A stretch of 64,000 nucleotides of DNA. It comes from Angiostrongylus vasorum (lineage: Eukaryota; Nematoda; Chromadorea; Rhabditida; Metastrongylidae). Positions 50,231 to 61,369 of the stretch are shown in pieces (positions within the stretch are counted from its first letter, which is position 1; each line of letters opens with the position of its first letter). The position numbers and the translations under genes are program-made. The notes below the pieces were generated by a model. That model was given only the letters and a program-made list of their open reading frames with translations. It had not been told where the DNA came from and did no database searches. Location: contig JADANN010000202.1 of NCBI GenBank assembly GCA_018806985.1, forward strand, positions 806,001-870,000, given 5' to 3'.

Positions 50231-51000
50231 ACTTTAACAGCATTGAGAACTACTAGGACAAATCATGGAAGGAAGCGAAGTAATGTGCATTTTTCAGCGA
50301 AAACACTGGAATTTGGCCTTCCAAAATATCAGGACTATTGCAACAAGCAAGTTTGATGGCATCGAATTACACTCTGTCACAATTATTGAAGAGAACACTT
50401 ATGTAAGCTGCTTCCACAACGAATGTGGATTGCAGCACAATTTCCATTAGATTAGCATTTCGTTTGTTGCGAACGTTTTTCCTTCTCTAAAGTCCCAGGA
50501 TAGCCATGCCGGCGCGTTTCCATTCCATCACAACATGCAGACACCGACCGACCCTTGGGAATAAAAGGGAGGTTTGTCACTTTGACCAAGTCCCCTACAA
50601 CATGGTAGCGTCCCCAGAAATTGATATACTGTTAACTGAATTATCGCATTAAGATTTTGAACTTCTTCCCAATCTAAGTTGTCCTAAATCTTCGCAGCAC
50701 ATCCTCATTGGACAGTCATGAGCTTCACATTTTCACAACAATGCGGTAAAGCATTGAAGGCAAAAAAGGGAGATAAACAATAAATGAAATAAGATATTTA
50801 GAGCTAACACCTATATTCAGGAATCTGGAATGACAGATCTGTGGTTTCAGAGGAATGGTCTAAACATAATGAATTAAGGAAAAAGCAAAGGAAGCCCCGA
50901 ATACTTCTGAAGAAACTCGTTCATCTTCTTAAACCGAAAAACGAAAATTTTTTCATACTTAAAGAAAAGATACGATAGACTTGAAATCTATAGAAAAGCA
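50231..51000. other. no gene seen
   Basis: Nothing recognised. Confidence 0.35.
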
Positions 51001-51004
51001 GTTC

Positions 51005-51230
51005 TTTATGAAAAACGGCACGGTACTGGAAACCTCCTCCCCTCAACTCCTCTATACGTTGCTGTGTAATCAGGATGGGCAGTATTTCTGTGTACCAAAC
51101 CGCAGTGTACAGTGGAGGTTGATCGTGCACCAAGGTCTCTCAAGAAGAGAAAAATTTCAACACTTCCATCAGAAAACCAAGCTAAGAGTAGTAAAGCAGT
51201 GTCACAAATCACTGCTATTCTGCGAACAAA
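51005..51230 (+). repeat. family C fragment, degenerate
   Basis: GGGCAGTATTTCTGTGTACC, CCGCAGTGTACAGTGGAGG, CAAGGTCTCTCAAG and ACCAAGCTAAGAGTAGTAAA match the first half of family C at low identity. Confidence 0.6.
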
Positions 51231-51567
51231 ACAGTATTCGCTAACTCTTCGTGACAACTTGGAAAGCATTACAACTCCACCGAAAGGAAATCTATCCCAA
51301 CTGGGACATAATCACTCATTTTTTAAACATCGTGCCCAGCCCACATTATTCTCACTAATTCACGAAGATGGGCAGTTGAAGTGCTAATGTAAATTCGAAA
51401 CGACGTCGACTGGTTAGAGACGAGAGGATGACGAATAAGATCTTATCGGGATTGAAAAGCAAAACCATTACATCTACAAGTGAAAAAGCAAAGGATTTGG
51501 CTGAAAGCATTAACGCAAAGATTACTATACAAATATATAATTATATATGCACGCATATATGGTTACA

Positions 51568-51840
51568 TATAAAGGATAAAGGATAAAGCTCTCGGCGTTG
51601 ATCAATCCCTGATGAATGCGCCATGCATTCGACTTCACTAAGTATCGCTGGAGGTGACTGAATGCATACCTGCCCTTTACAATGACTCGCGGTGGCCTAC
51701 CGATGTATCGAGCCGGTGCTGCTATCCTCCCAGATAAGTCTGGTACCAATTTTCCGACCCCGGAGGGATGGAAGGCTTGGTGAGCCATGGGCGCGGGGGA
51801 TCGACTCCAACCACTGCGCCACACGCGCCCTTCGGTTACA
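51568..51840 (-). repeat. SINE A copy
   Basis: Reverse copy with AAAGGATAAAGGATAAAGC tail (three GGATAAA-type units), GGCGTTGATCAATCCC, CCAGATAAGTCTGG and head CTGCGCCACACGCGCC; about 20 bp around the B box is deleted. Confidence 0.92.
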
Positions 51841-52195
51841 TATATAAAACTTAATATGTAGAAGCTTTGAGTTCTTTGGATATCGCTTTCAATACAGGAA
51901 ATATAGAAGTAAGAAAAAAGATATCAGTAAGCAAAAAAAGGTTCTGAGCAATGAAAACGCTTAAAGCTTGTTTGAAGATACTTGAAAGCTAGTAAAGGAA
52001 AGCCAAGGGAATAAAATCACCGCGAGGAGACGAAAAAAATCACGTTGTCACCTTCGAACGAATAAAGGTTACGACTTAGCAGAGTTAAATGAATGCTTTT
52101 TTTGTAAAGTACTGTTGATCACAATAAAAGAAGACGAACACCAACACAGCGAAACCTCGTCTCTCTTCCATTGGCATTTCAGTCAATAATGATGA

Positions 52196-52380
52196 CTACC
52201 TTCGCAACCATTGGTGAATGTCCTTGGCGCACTTTGACGTGGTGTGACGCTCTGCGAGTTCTTGGTTAACGAACAGGTTTCCTGGCTGGAATAACGTAAT
52301 ACGCAAGAAACGCAAGACAGCCAGGCGAGCGATCATGGAACAGAAGCCAACCGCCACCCAATAAGAGACAACATGAATAT
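52196..52380 (-). CDS. last exon of a multi-pass membrane protein
   Basis: After an acceptor (TAAGTCACAG) the minus strand reads 60 codons to TAG: a hydrophobic helix (VVSYWVAVGFCSMIARLAVL, exon residues 3-22) then a hydrophilic tail (NQELAERHTTSKCAKDIHQW). One final membrane helix with a short tail, as at the C-terminus of many transporters, is the simplest reading. Upstream exons were not found; a SINE B pair adjoins at 52435. Confidence 0.45.
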
Positions 52381-52434
52381 CTGTGACTTATGCGACTGAC
52401 ATGACAGCGTAATCACTTTTTATCCATTGTCTTT

Positions 52435-52722
52435 TTTTTTCATGACAGGGTGTGATGTAAAATATAACCACAGTGATGCTGAGATATTTGCAACACTCCG
52501 GGCCGCAGGTGTCTGCGGGGACCGAACACGTGATTACCCTTCCGGGAGCTAACGTGTTCAGTACCACACCATGCGGGTCCTTCGGTTCGCTTTTCTTTCA
52601 GCCATGTTTTATAGATGCTATCAGCAACCACTGTCAAGCCTCCAGCGCTCAGGCAACAGCGTCACCGCAGACACCTGGGGGTCCGGAGTTTTGCAAATAG
52701 CTCCGCATCATTGTGAGTTGAC
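52435..52722 (-). repeat. SINE B copy with inverted end fragment
   Basis: Reverse family B (GATGCTGAGATATTTGC, ACCATGCGGGTCCTTCGG, extension TGCTATCAGCAACC) followed at 52660-52722 by a plus-oriented end fragment (CGCAGACACCTGGGGGTCC). Confidence 0.85.
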
Positions 52723-53249
52723 AGTTTCTGTTAACACTCACTAAACTTGACGAAATCTCTAAGACCCTAAAACGTGATCCACGATCCCTTCGTGATCTGG
52801 CGTCTCAGTTACGTAACCACTATACTTTTAACGCCATGGAGATGTCACGATGGTTATCAGTGGTGGTTACTTGATACCTTCGATGTTAATGATAGCTACC
52901 ATTGTTTCGAACAAAGAATTCCTCACTGATCGAATGAATCACTAAACAAATATGCTCACTTCTATTATTATTCATTGCTGAACCACCTTTGTATTACAAA
53001 TGAAAACAGTTCAAAAGAAATATTACACCGTCTGTGTATGAACCATGTTGCAACATCGCCCTGCAACAGATCTGCAGCTGATATCTACAACAGCTGACAA
53101 CTTGATGAGCAACGGTTGCTGTAGTCGAGAAATGTCTTTCTAATTTGATTCAAAAAATGAAAACATTGAATGCTAGAATAGAGGCAACGGACGGATTTAC
53201 GTAATCCAAATGCAGACACCGAGGAAATTTCAAAGCGTTAATAAAGTGG
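52723..53249. other. no gene seen
   Basis: A donor-like CTCAC on the minus-strand side at 52740 could belong to the gene ending at 52196, but no exon could be confirmed. Confidence 0.3.
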
Positions 53250-53480
53250 CGGATTCCTCTTCATAGATAGTCAACCTTCATTATATCAACTTCAATCACC
53301 TTCGAGTCGAACAAACCTTGCTTTCCATCCCTTTATTCTCGATGATTGCTGCCCTGGTATGATTCGAGATTTGCTCCACTACATTGCACTTCTATGGCTT
53401 TAATGTCATCACCAATGAAAACACTCAACAGAAGAGGGCAGACAATGGACGATTGCACGCAGCCCGAACACAAACACAAC
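53250..53480 (-). pseudogene. decayed paralog of the 49925-50230 gene
   Basis: Minus-strand sequence matches the last third of the 49925-50230 product: ISNHTRAAIIENKGMESK aligns with IPSAGVDENKVAESK, and KVIEVDIM in another frame aligns with KTVEIDVM. A frameshift between them and a stop upstream (before KCNVV) mark it as dead. GDDIKAIE upstream resembles GDDYAENID. Same strand, about 3.2 kb away, so probably a local duplication. Confidence 0.5.
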
Positions 53481-53545
53481 ATGCCCAAATCAAACAAGAA
53501 CCTGATTTGTTTATATTTCTGTCATTTAAATTAAATTCTGTGCCA

Positions 53546-53794
53546 TCAAAAAACCATTATAGCAAAGAAAAATTTATTCTTCGAAAAGTTTCGGAGGAAT
53601 TCATCGTTGATATTTTTTACAGCGCGCTGATGAATGCCGAGATAAAACACCACGGAATCTGAACAGAAGAGAATGACTAATAATTGTTTCCAGGCAACAT
53701 GACAAAGCTTTAATGGAAATTCTAGGAGTGACTTTTTATACGACTCAGCTGATACGAGAATGTTATAATCCCGACCTCGTGTCAGCTCAGTCAT
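53546..53794 (-). CDS. 82-residue hypothetical ORF
   Basis: An open frame from ATG to TGA, with an acceptor-like CTCTTCTGTTCAG in its middle, after which the frame reads SVVFYLGIHQRAVKNINDEF. It may be the final exon of a spliced gene rather than an uninterrupted ORF. A plus-strand frame (53384-53662) overlaps it. No family. Confidence 0.25.
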   Translation of the reverse strand: MTELTRGRDYNILVSAESYKKSLLEFPLKLCHVAWKQLLVILFCSDSVVFYLGIHQRAVKNINDEFLRNFSKNKFFFAIMVF

Positions 53795-53959
53795 GTAGAA
53801 AAATTATTTATTACTGCTATCGAAGTTTAACGAAAATCGGTTTTTAAGATGGAAATTCTAGAAACTTCGCTCTTTTCTTTAACTCCGTGGTTAAACGTAA
53901 CTTGAAATAGACAGGTGGTCATTAGTTCGATCAGTACTTTTTCATGTTATCGCATCATA

Positions 53960-54198
53960 TTTTTTTCTGGTGTCCCGGGCTCACCAAACCTTCCATTCCT
54001 TCAGGGTCGGCACTCAGAATTACCTATGAGAATCGTAGCATTGACTTGATAGATGGGTAAGCCATCGTAAGTCATTGTATAGGACAGAAATGCATTCAGT
54101 CATCACCTCTAACGATTCTGGATGAAATCGAATGAATGGCGCATCCGCAAGAAAATGATCAACGTCTATAGCTTCATCCTTCACCCTTCACCCTTTAT
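53960..54198 (+). repeat. SINE A copy lacking its head
   Basis: Begins at the central domain (CCGGGCTCACCAAACCTTCC) and runs to GATCAACGTCTATAGC, with a tail of CCTTCACCC-type repeats. Confidence 0.85.
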
Positions 54199-54199
54199 G

Positions 54200-54392
54200 C
54201 TCTGAAGGCTATTCACAAGCTGATGTGCCGAAGTGGAATTTATCAGCAGACAAATACAAGCATAAAAAGGTACGTTACTTCATTAAATACATAGAGTTAA
54301 GCAGTTTTTTACAGACCATTATCACAAACAGTCGCCATGGCGACAGGATTCTAGCGTGTCCAGAAAAGAAATCTGGGAAAAACAACCAATAA
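54200..54392 (+). other. possible exon pair around a 45-bp intron
   Basis: A donor AAAAAG|GTACGT and a strong acceptor AGTTTTTTACAG are about 45 bp apart. The left segment (from about 54200) reads EGYSQADVPKWNLSADKYK or, in another frame, LKAIHKLMCRSGIYQQ; the right (54315-54392) reads TIITNSRHGDRILACPEKKS to TAA. Splice signals are good but the start and the frame are not settled. Confidence 0.25.
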
Positions 54393-54854
54393 CAAATGTC
54401 GTATCGGTCTAATCGACAGTGTCTCTGGGCTCCGTATGGATCATTGACGATGATGGTCTGTCTGTTCCCAATGTAAATAAAAAGCGCATTATTCGAAAGG
54501 ACAGAATTTCGTCGCTTTCAATCCACATTCGGAAGCAGATATACTGCCATACCTGGCACATAAAGGCATTCATAAATTACAAGGTAGCCTATGCATTTCA
54601 AACAATATTTAAGTTATATTTGTTATTACTGCACTCTTTCTCATCACCACTTATTCCTTCATTAATTCATCGATCTTTTTTTCCTGGAACATCGCAGCTT
54701 AAGTGACAGTGACCACGCTATGATTTAAAGTTTCATCACGACTCATGTGATGGATGGAGTGAGATAGTAGTAGAATGCTCCTCAGTGAAAAGCAGTGGCT
54801 CAGGCTTTTTCATGACTCGAGAAAAAAGTCTAGAGCATAACAGAAAAAAAACGT

Positions 54855-55005
54855 TCGGTTTTAATCAATCCCTTAGGGATCAATGTTGAATTGGTCAATC
54901 CCAACTCCCATACATACCGTTTGATTAAGAACTTCAGAGGTGAATGAATGCATATTTGGCTTGGTCAACGGCTCGCGAAAGCTCGCTGATGTGTTGGTCT
55001 AGAGA
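54855..55005 (-). repeat. SINE A fragment, divergent
   Basis: Reverse orientation: AATCAATCCCTTAGGGATC, GAATGAATGCATATTTGGC and a diverged ATCGGTAGGCC region. Overlaps the last exon at 54934-55379. Confidence 0.6.
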
Positions 55006-55379
55006 CTGCACTATACTTGAATCATGGATAGCCGTCTTTACAAGTGATCGTACGAATTGCACCATAGAATCCATCTGACCAATACTTTTCTCGGAGTTCC
55101 AAGAGAGTTTGAAAGACCGCTTTGATGTCACTTCTAGATTGGCACCGTAGTTTACGAAAACCCTTGTGAACCACAGGAAAATGTGCCGCCTTGTCAGTAG
55201 GTTCTTCTCAGACGGTAGTGAAGCTTGAATTATACAATCCTCGTTGGATTTGTCGACAGAGATGTCAAAGTCATTCTCAGCATCAATGAACCAACCCATC
55301 AGGAAGTGAGTTGAACATCTTAGTCTGGAATCATTGCGGCAGAAAAGGTGGTAGAAAACATGTAAAACACGGGGCAGAA
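54934..55379 (-). CDS. last exon of an unknown protein, C-terminus from a SINE
   Basis: After a strong acceptor (TTTTTACTTCCAG) the minus strand is open for 147 codons to TGA, the longest non-repeat exon here apart from the proline-rich one. It begins LPRVLHVFYHLFCRNDSRLR, continues HFLMGWFIDAENDFDISVD and RRHIFLWFTRVFVNYGANLE, and ends in about 25 codons supplied by the sense strand of a SINE A fragment (ending AKYAFIHL). Upstream exons (above 55400) were not found. A globular domain is likely; no family recognised. The SINE end could instead mean the original C-terminus was lost. Confidence 0.55.
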
Positions 55380-55684
55380 CTGGAAGTAAAAACGACAAAT
55401 AAAAGCATTTTTGTTATACTTTGTATTCTAGCACTCTTAGTATTCCTATGCATTATATTACATTATGTACTACATTAATACATTTTTTCTGCTTCACACG
55501 ACCCGTCTTCACGTCTACTGTGCGGATCCCAGCACTTCTCATGTCAGATTCGTTTCCAGCATCCATCATCTACTAAGGTCTTCCAACAATGTGTGGCCGC
55601 CTCGGCTGCTGCTTGAGGATTTTCATTGCATCTTGAATGTCGTATAATGCTGGTCCAGTCAACCCTCCCTACAGTTCTGAGATA
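55380..55684. other. no gene seen
   Basis: Presumably the intron of the minus-strand gene ending at 54934; nothing recognised. Confidence 0.3.
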
Positions 55685-55855
55685 GTTGGGCTGATGCGTA
55701 CCCAACTGGATTGCAGAGATTTTTTCCCGGACAAGTCCGGTACGAATTCCCTGACTTTAAAGGGACGAGAGGCTTGGTGAGCCTGGGGCCGGATCGAACC
55801 AGCACTTTGCTCGTGATGATCGATATCCGTACCACTTTGCTATTCGCTTTTATTA
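55685..55855 (-). repeat. SINE D copy, 5' half
   Basis: Reverse copy: GGATTGCAGAGATTTTTTCC, CCGGACAAGTCCGG, GAGGCTTGGTGAGCC, GGATCGAACCAGCAC, head CACTTTGCTATTCGC. Confidence 0.85.
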
Positions 55856-56232
55856 TTATTATATTATTACTATCATATCATATATTATGTATTCTTAGCA
55901 TTGCTTGTAGTGTCTTTGTTTGCTACAAGCTAAAAGAAATCCGCTTTTAACAGTAGACTAAGATTAGAACCACTGAGCTTTTAGTGCATAGGATAGTTAA
56001 AACTACTCTGCTTATCATCCAGAAACTGCGAAAAAAATGAATACAAATATAGCCGAACATGAAAAAGTAAATAGAATTCTCTCCATTTCTTCTGAACTCA
56101 GCAAGTATCGCGCATACGTAAATTACGGTAAGGCAACTGTCAACAAATTGTCTATCCCTGTTCTCCATTTTAGACTACAATGTGTAGTTTTCATTTCAAT
56201 TGTTCGTGATGGTTTCGCATTCTAATAGCTAC

Positions 56233-56580
56233 AAGTGGGGGAGGTGGATAGTAGAGTGGTCAGTGATGCAGTCCATCAAAAAGCAAGATGTTGGTTCGAA
56301 TCTCTCACCAATGCTCTCCTACAATCGACGTGTGAGTGCCTCAGCCCGGTTATCTCCAAAACTGCAAGGAGAATCGACTTGATCATCATTCTACGACGTT
56401 CATGAAAAAAGAAGACAAAATCTTTAAGCAGTAGCCGAAAAAATACGCGAAATGTTCGAAGACCTTCGTGGACAACGAATACGAGAAAGGGAAATGGAAG
56501 GCAAGAAGTGCTGCGATCCGCATAATGGATGTGATGACGGGACATGTAAACAAATAAATGAATAAATAAATAAATAAAAG
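56233..56580 (+). repeat. SINE D copy with (AAAT)n tail
   Basis: Head GGTGGATAGTAGAGTGGTCAG, B box GGTTCGAATCTC, most of the shared central domain deleted, D-specific CCTTCGTGGACAACGAATACG and GCTGCGATCCGCATAATGG, then AAATAAATAAATAAATAA. Confidence 0.85.
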
Positions 56581-56581
56581 G

Positions 56582-56815
56582 GAAAAAGGATAAAGCTCTC
56601 GGTGTTGATCAATCCCCTGAAGGATGCGCCACGCGTTCGACTTCATTGAGTATCGTTGGTGGTGAATGAATGCATATCTGGCCTTTACAACACGCAGTGG
56701 CCTACCGATGTATCGAGCCGGTGCTGCTATCCTCCCAGACAAGTCTGGTACCAATTTGTCGACTCCGTAGAGATGGAAGGCTTTGTGGGCCATGGGTGCG
56801 AGGATCAAATAAATA
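56582..56815 (-). repeat. SINE A copy lacking its head
   Basis: Reverse copy from AAAAAGGATAAAGCTCTCGG through CCCAGACAAGTCTGGTACC to GTGGGCCATGGGTGCG. It begins directly in the AAAT tail of the SINE D. Confidence 0.9.
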
Positions 56816-56976
56816 AATAAGTAATAATAATAACAATAATAATAAAAATAACAACAGCAATCGCTAGAAGTCGCGGAATGGTTTTTTGCGGTGCCACATT
56901 TCCCGACTACGCTTTCACTTTTTTCTTTCATCCTTCATCTTTATTGCTATGGTAACGATGACGTCGAGAAGTGGAC

Positions 56977-57162
56977 TTAATAGAGATACTCATATGAAAA
57001 ATTATAGATTGGCGAACGATTTATATCATTTTTTATTCCGCAATAGCGTTGACGATATTTAGATAAACATCTATGATAGGAAAGGAATCCTGTTCCATCT
57101 TTTGGCAAATCGGATTCACCAGTCACAACTTTACTTATAATAGCAGCCACGACTTTGGCCAT
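56977..57162 (-). CDS. 61-residue hypothetical ORF
   Basis: ATG in a good context (AAAAAATGGCC), then MAKVVAAIISKVVTGESDLP and a basic middle part (HRCLSKYRQRYC). It may be a first exon. No homology recognised. Confidence 0.3.
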   Translation of the reverse strand: MAKVVAAIISKVVTGESDLPKDGTGFLSYHRCLSKYRQRYCGIKNDINRSPIYNFSYEYLY

Positions 57163-57324
57163 TTTTTCTCCTTTAAAGTCAAGAAAAAGTACTTCAAAAG
57201 TGAACTGTAAAAAGGATAAAAGTGAGTTTACAAAAAGGCCTTCAGTTATTTTCTTAAAAAGACCCTAACGAGTACACAGATCTTTGGTTGATAAAACTGA
57301 AAAGCATCATACACTCATTTCGTA

Positions 57325-57528
57325 ATGGAGAGCCTTCCTACGGATTTCAATTTTTTCAAAGTCATCATTGCATCCCACTTTTTGGGAGCTGAGACAAACC
57401 GCAAAAAAGTTCGCACGTTGAAAGAAATGTTCTCCACTTTTTTTCTCCATTTTCCAAACAAACGTTACTCGAGCGCCGCCCGCAGCAACTTCCAAATGTT
57501 TTATACCTTATTCTTTAATCAAATATAA
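57325..57528 (+). CDS. 67-residue hypothetical ORF
   Basis: ATG to TAA, MESLPTDFNFFKVIIASHFL then TNRKKVRTLKEMF. A minus-strand frame overlaps it. Composition is plausible but no splice or homology support exists. Confidence 0.25.
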   Translation: MESLPTDFNFFKVIIASHFLGAETNRKKVRTLKEMFSTFFLHFPNKRYSSAARSNFQMFYTLFFNQI

Positions 57529-59791
57529 ACGCCTTTAGCTCCTATTTGTGGAGGACACTTGCTTAGATGCGAATCAAGAGTGACGATGTAATCGCTCCGA
57601 CAAGTGGATGTAGTGGATGTGTTCCTCCCTTTCTTTGCTGGAATGAAGAGACAGAGAGACAGTTCTGGATTGTCTCCGAAGCAGATCCTATTTCAACTTC
57701 TAAAGAGGCTTAGGACCGCATAGAAATAGTGTTATGCTGTTAACATCTCTGGAGAAAGTAGAGTCCACTGCTTAGTTGTTGCTCGCGACAGTGACAGTAA
57801 GAGCCTTAACGGTAAGTGATTGACTCACTCGATCATTGATTGAATTGCATATGAAACAGCCGATAAACGGTGATAAACAACGGTTGCAGAAAAAAAGGTT
57901 AAAACTGCATAGACATTGCTTTTTTATATACACAGTTTCCCATTTTATAACTGGTAGCTTACTGTAACTAGAAATATTTAGTCTTATAAACCTCATCAGC
58001 CGCACCTGTCACCCAAAGATACAGTCTAAACCACGCCTGGTCGGCAGTCTTAACACAATTCGAGACTGCGAAACTAACAAAATTCGTAGAAATAGCATTT
58101 CAGAAACCGTTACACCAAGAAGAAGATGAAGAGGTAGAAAAAAAAAGAAGAAAGTCTCTCGTTTTGTTTAAGAAGTTGAAATGATGAGAAACGGTAATCT
58201 AGAGAGAATAGATATCGATGATATCCTTATAATTGAAGCAGATGTTCATGAAACTCTCAGAGTTCATTTCGTTCTAAGATATAAGAATTAACATTAAGCA
58301 AAAGACGACTGCTTAAGGTAGTCAGACGAGCAAATACGGTCTGGTAGAAACGAAGCTAAAAGCGATTTCTAGCAAACCCTTGACTAATGGAGGTAGATGC
58401 TACTAGCACAAAAGTAGTAGGTGACGACAGCGATGTCATTCAGAGAGGAGATACGGTCGGAGTGAGAGTGACGACGATTTGTTTCACTTTTCCACGCGAA
58501 TACAAATCAAATTACTAGAACAAGCTTAATTTCTAGGGATATTTCATAAAGAATTATTCTAGTTCGTTAGTTCGGTTAAATAGGGACTCATTAACGCAGT
58601 GACGAAGAAATGATCGAGTCAGAGAGCAAGGAGATGAGAACAATAGGATTAGTTTGAAAGTTAAAGTTAAATGAAAGTTAAAAGATCATAGTGCGATTGA
58701 ACACGAAAATGTCCAAATAGAACCACGCCCAGGGGAGTGTTTTCGTTAAATAATTCCATAGAAGAACAAAAACATCGATTGAATCTTAACTTTGCGAACA
58801 GATTCAGAACTGTGACGATCGATTCTACTGATAACGATCTATTGTTGTAATGTTATAGGTGCCCTTGGTAGTCAGCCGAACCTCAATCGTAAACAACATC
58901 GCAAACACAGGCGCCGAAATTCGGCCGGCGCCCATGAGGTAGGAGGTATCCGTGAAATGGACGAATTTTCGTGGAACCCTACATCACAAAAGACCTCTTT
59001 CTAACAAGAAACAGTTGGAGTATGTGGTCTTCAATACGTATTTATATGGTAGTTATTTCAAACATCAAAAAATTAGTTTGATGATTGAGTCAGGCTGAGT
59101 ATTCATAACTAGTTTCATGAACAAAGTAGAGAGTGGACGAATTCTGCAGTGCAGAAAGCTTCGTCGAAACCTGTCAGTATGTCAGCGTTACCCATCTAAG
59201 TACTTACATCGCCCATCGTCACATATTGTAACGACGCTAGCACTTTTTCACTTTGATTCGTTCGATGTCTTAGAATCGTTATCCATGCAGATGATCATAT
59301 GTGGCGAATTCGGCTATACACTGAAGATTGTTTCCCTTTTTTCTTCACTAAATTGTTGAATGGCAGTCGATCGTGCTTTTCATTTTTCATGGAGTGTCGA
59401 GACTACCATAGCACTGCGGTCCCAGGCTCCACATGGATCGAGGGAGCCGTGTTGCCTTTCGAATGGATTCGTTCAGAATGACATCAATTCGGGAAAGTAG
59501 TCGACCGGCCGAAGGAGAACGGTTCATTAGGCCAGGAGGGCGAATCCTAGTAGCAATGTCCACAAAACAACATAGATTTAAAGCAATTACAAAGAAAGCT
59601 TAGGAACGAAGTTGGTTCTGTGTACCTTTATACTGGTCTTCAACTACTCATAAGAATTTGGTTAATTAATTCCCATGAGTTTGTTGGCTGTCAACACAGT
59701 CCCTACTCACTTCGTCGCATCGGAGTCGTCTCATATGAACATTGTCTCTTTAGTGCTTAGTGGCGCTCTTTTGTTCCATGATCAACATCTT
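57529..59791. other. no gene resolved
   Basis: About 2.3 kb of single-copy-looking DNA with only short, mutually overlapping open frames (for example 59117-59359 plus). No repeat family recognised. Confidence 0.3.
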
Positions 59792-60041
59792 TTACGAGTT
59801 GAGCTTCTTGCCGTCAGCCAAAAACATATATTTGAGCAATTTCTTTCGAATCTTTTCGAGAAGATGTAGTTTACAGTGTGGACTTTCTGTCACATCACGT
59901 ATGCTTTCACCACAGTCATGGATTTCACCATCCTGTACAGTGCAGGTGTCGTAGTGGTGAGTTGGTCCCGTATAGTTGCTTACTCCATCCTGCTTGGATG
60001 CCAAGAAAGCGATGGAAGAATAGACGAAAATTAAGGTGAAG
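59792..60041 (-). CDS. secreted cysteine-containing protein, last exon
   Basis: After the acceptor CCATTTTAG the minus strand reads 82 codons to TAA. The start (SFTLIFVYSSIAFLAS) is a signal-peptide core whose Met must be in an upstream exon. The mature part has an N-glycosylation sequon (NYT), then DTCTVQDGEIHDC, ESPHC and a basic helical end (LLEKIRKKLLKYMFLADGKK). Three cysteines. Likely secreted; family unknown. A plus-strand frame at 59675-59869 overlaps and is judged a shadow. Confidence 0.5.
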
Positions 60042-60937
60042 CTAAAATGGTCACCTTGGCCTACGTCTATTACCTTAGCTATGGCTTGAATATTCCATCA
60101 GAACCTTTCTAGAAAGATTCCAAGCCTAGTTGTTTGGCTGTCATCCAAAATCCACGATGTACGAATCTTCACACAGAGACTATATAGTACACTAAGGAGG
60201 CAAATCAAACGGTAATTACGAAGTATTCCACTAGCTTGCGATATTTTAATCTGGACGTAACATGATGTACACTGAGGTCGTGACAGGTTTTCTTATAAGT
60301 CTCCAGCAGCTGGCATTAATCTATACCAGCCATAGGAGATATGTTAAGATAGTCGATTGTCAAATTTTGTTCTTAATCACGAAGAATGGTCACTGTGGTC
60401 GTAAGTTGCCGAGTAGAGAAAGAGGTGTATTTAGCACGATTTTGTAGTTCTCTTAGAAGCTGCTAATATATCGTATTCTGATCTTAAGTGATACGCTTCC
60501 TATTTGGAGAAACGATTTCGTCGAAAACGATCCATGAACGTTGTCTTTTTTCTTTTCCAAGAATGGATGAAGTTCTATTCCAACGTGTGATTGGATCGAT
60601 GGTTTTTATGCTTCCTTAGTATAAAGTGTGCGCGAAACCAGGCGAATTTGTACCTACAGTACTCCCCATGCTACCACAGGAAGCTTCCATTGAACATATG
60701 ATGATCTAAGCAAAGATCGAGGACAGAAGTCAACAACGAATTGACAACAAATTTCCTTCGAATTACTATGTACCTGAGTCGAACACATGCTATTGCAGAA
60801 ATCTGGGTCGCTCCTCGTTAAGTACCTACCTCGCCGTCTACCTATAGCCAAACATCGGGCTACAACAAAGAGATGATTGAACATTTTATGTTCACCTGGG
60901 AAAGTTTCATAGACAGAATCACCCCCTTCACAAAGCC
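60042..60937. other. no gene seen
   Basis: Should contain the first exon of the minus-strand secreted-protein gene, but I could not identify it. An open frame at 60262-60447 (plus) is unsupported. Confidence 0.3.
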
Positions 60938-61208
60938 TGTGGCGCAGTGGTTGGAGGCGCCCTACAACACACACGTGGAATCTATCCACGCGCCCATGGC
61001 CCACCAAGCCTTCCATCCCTCCCGGGTCAACAAATTTGTACCAGAATTGTCTGGGAGGATAGCAGCACTGGCTCATACATCAGTAGGCTACCGCGAGTCA
61101 TTGTAAAGGCCTGATATGCATTCAATCACCTCCAAACGATGCTTAGTGAAGTCGAATGCATGGCGCATCCCTAAAGGGACTGATCAACGCCGAGGGCTTT
61201 TTTTCACA
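60938..61208 (+). repeat. SINE A copy
   Basis: Plus copy: GCCTGTGGCGCAGTGGTTGG head, GGAATCTATCCACG, CCAGAATTGTCTGGGAGG, GGCTACCGCGAGTCATTG, GATCAACGCCGAGGGC. Confidence 0.92.
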
Positions 61209-61369
61209 AAGCCATCATCCTTGGATCTTGGAGCCTGGATTGAAGTAAAAATCAGGTCCAAATAAATTCATAAGAAAGCCCATGGATCGAAGTATGTTGA
61301 ATAGGATAAGAGACCGTCTGAGTTCATCATGTCAACTTAAACGTAGCTCATGATGGAGAAAAGCACCGC

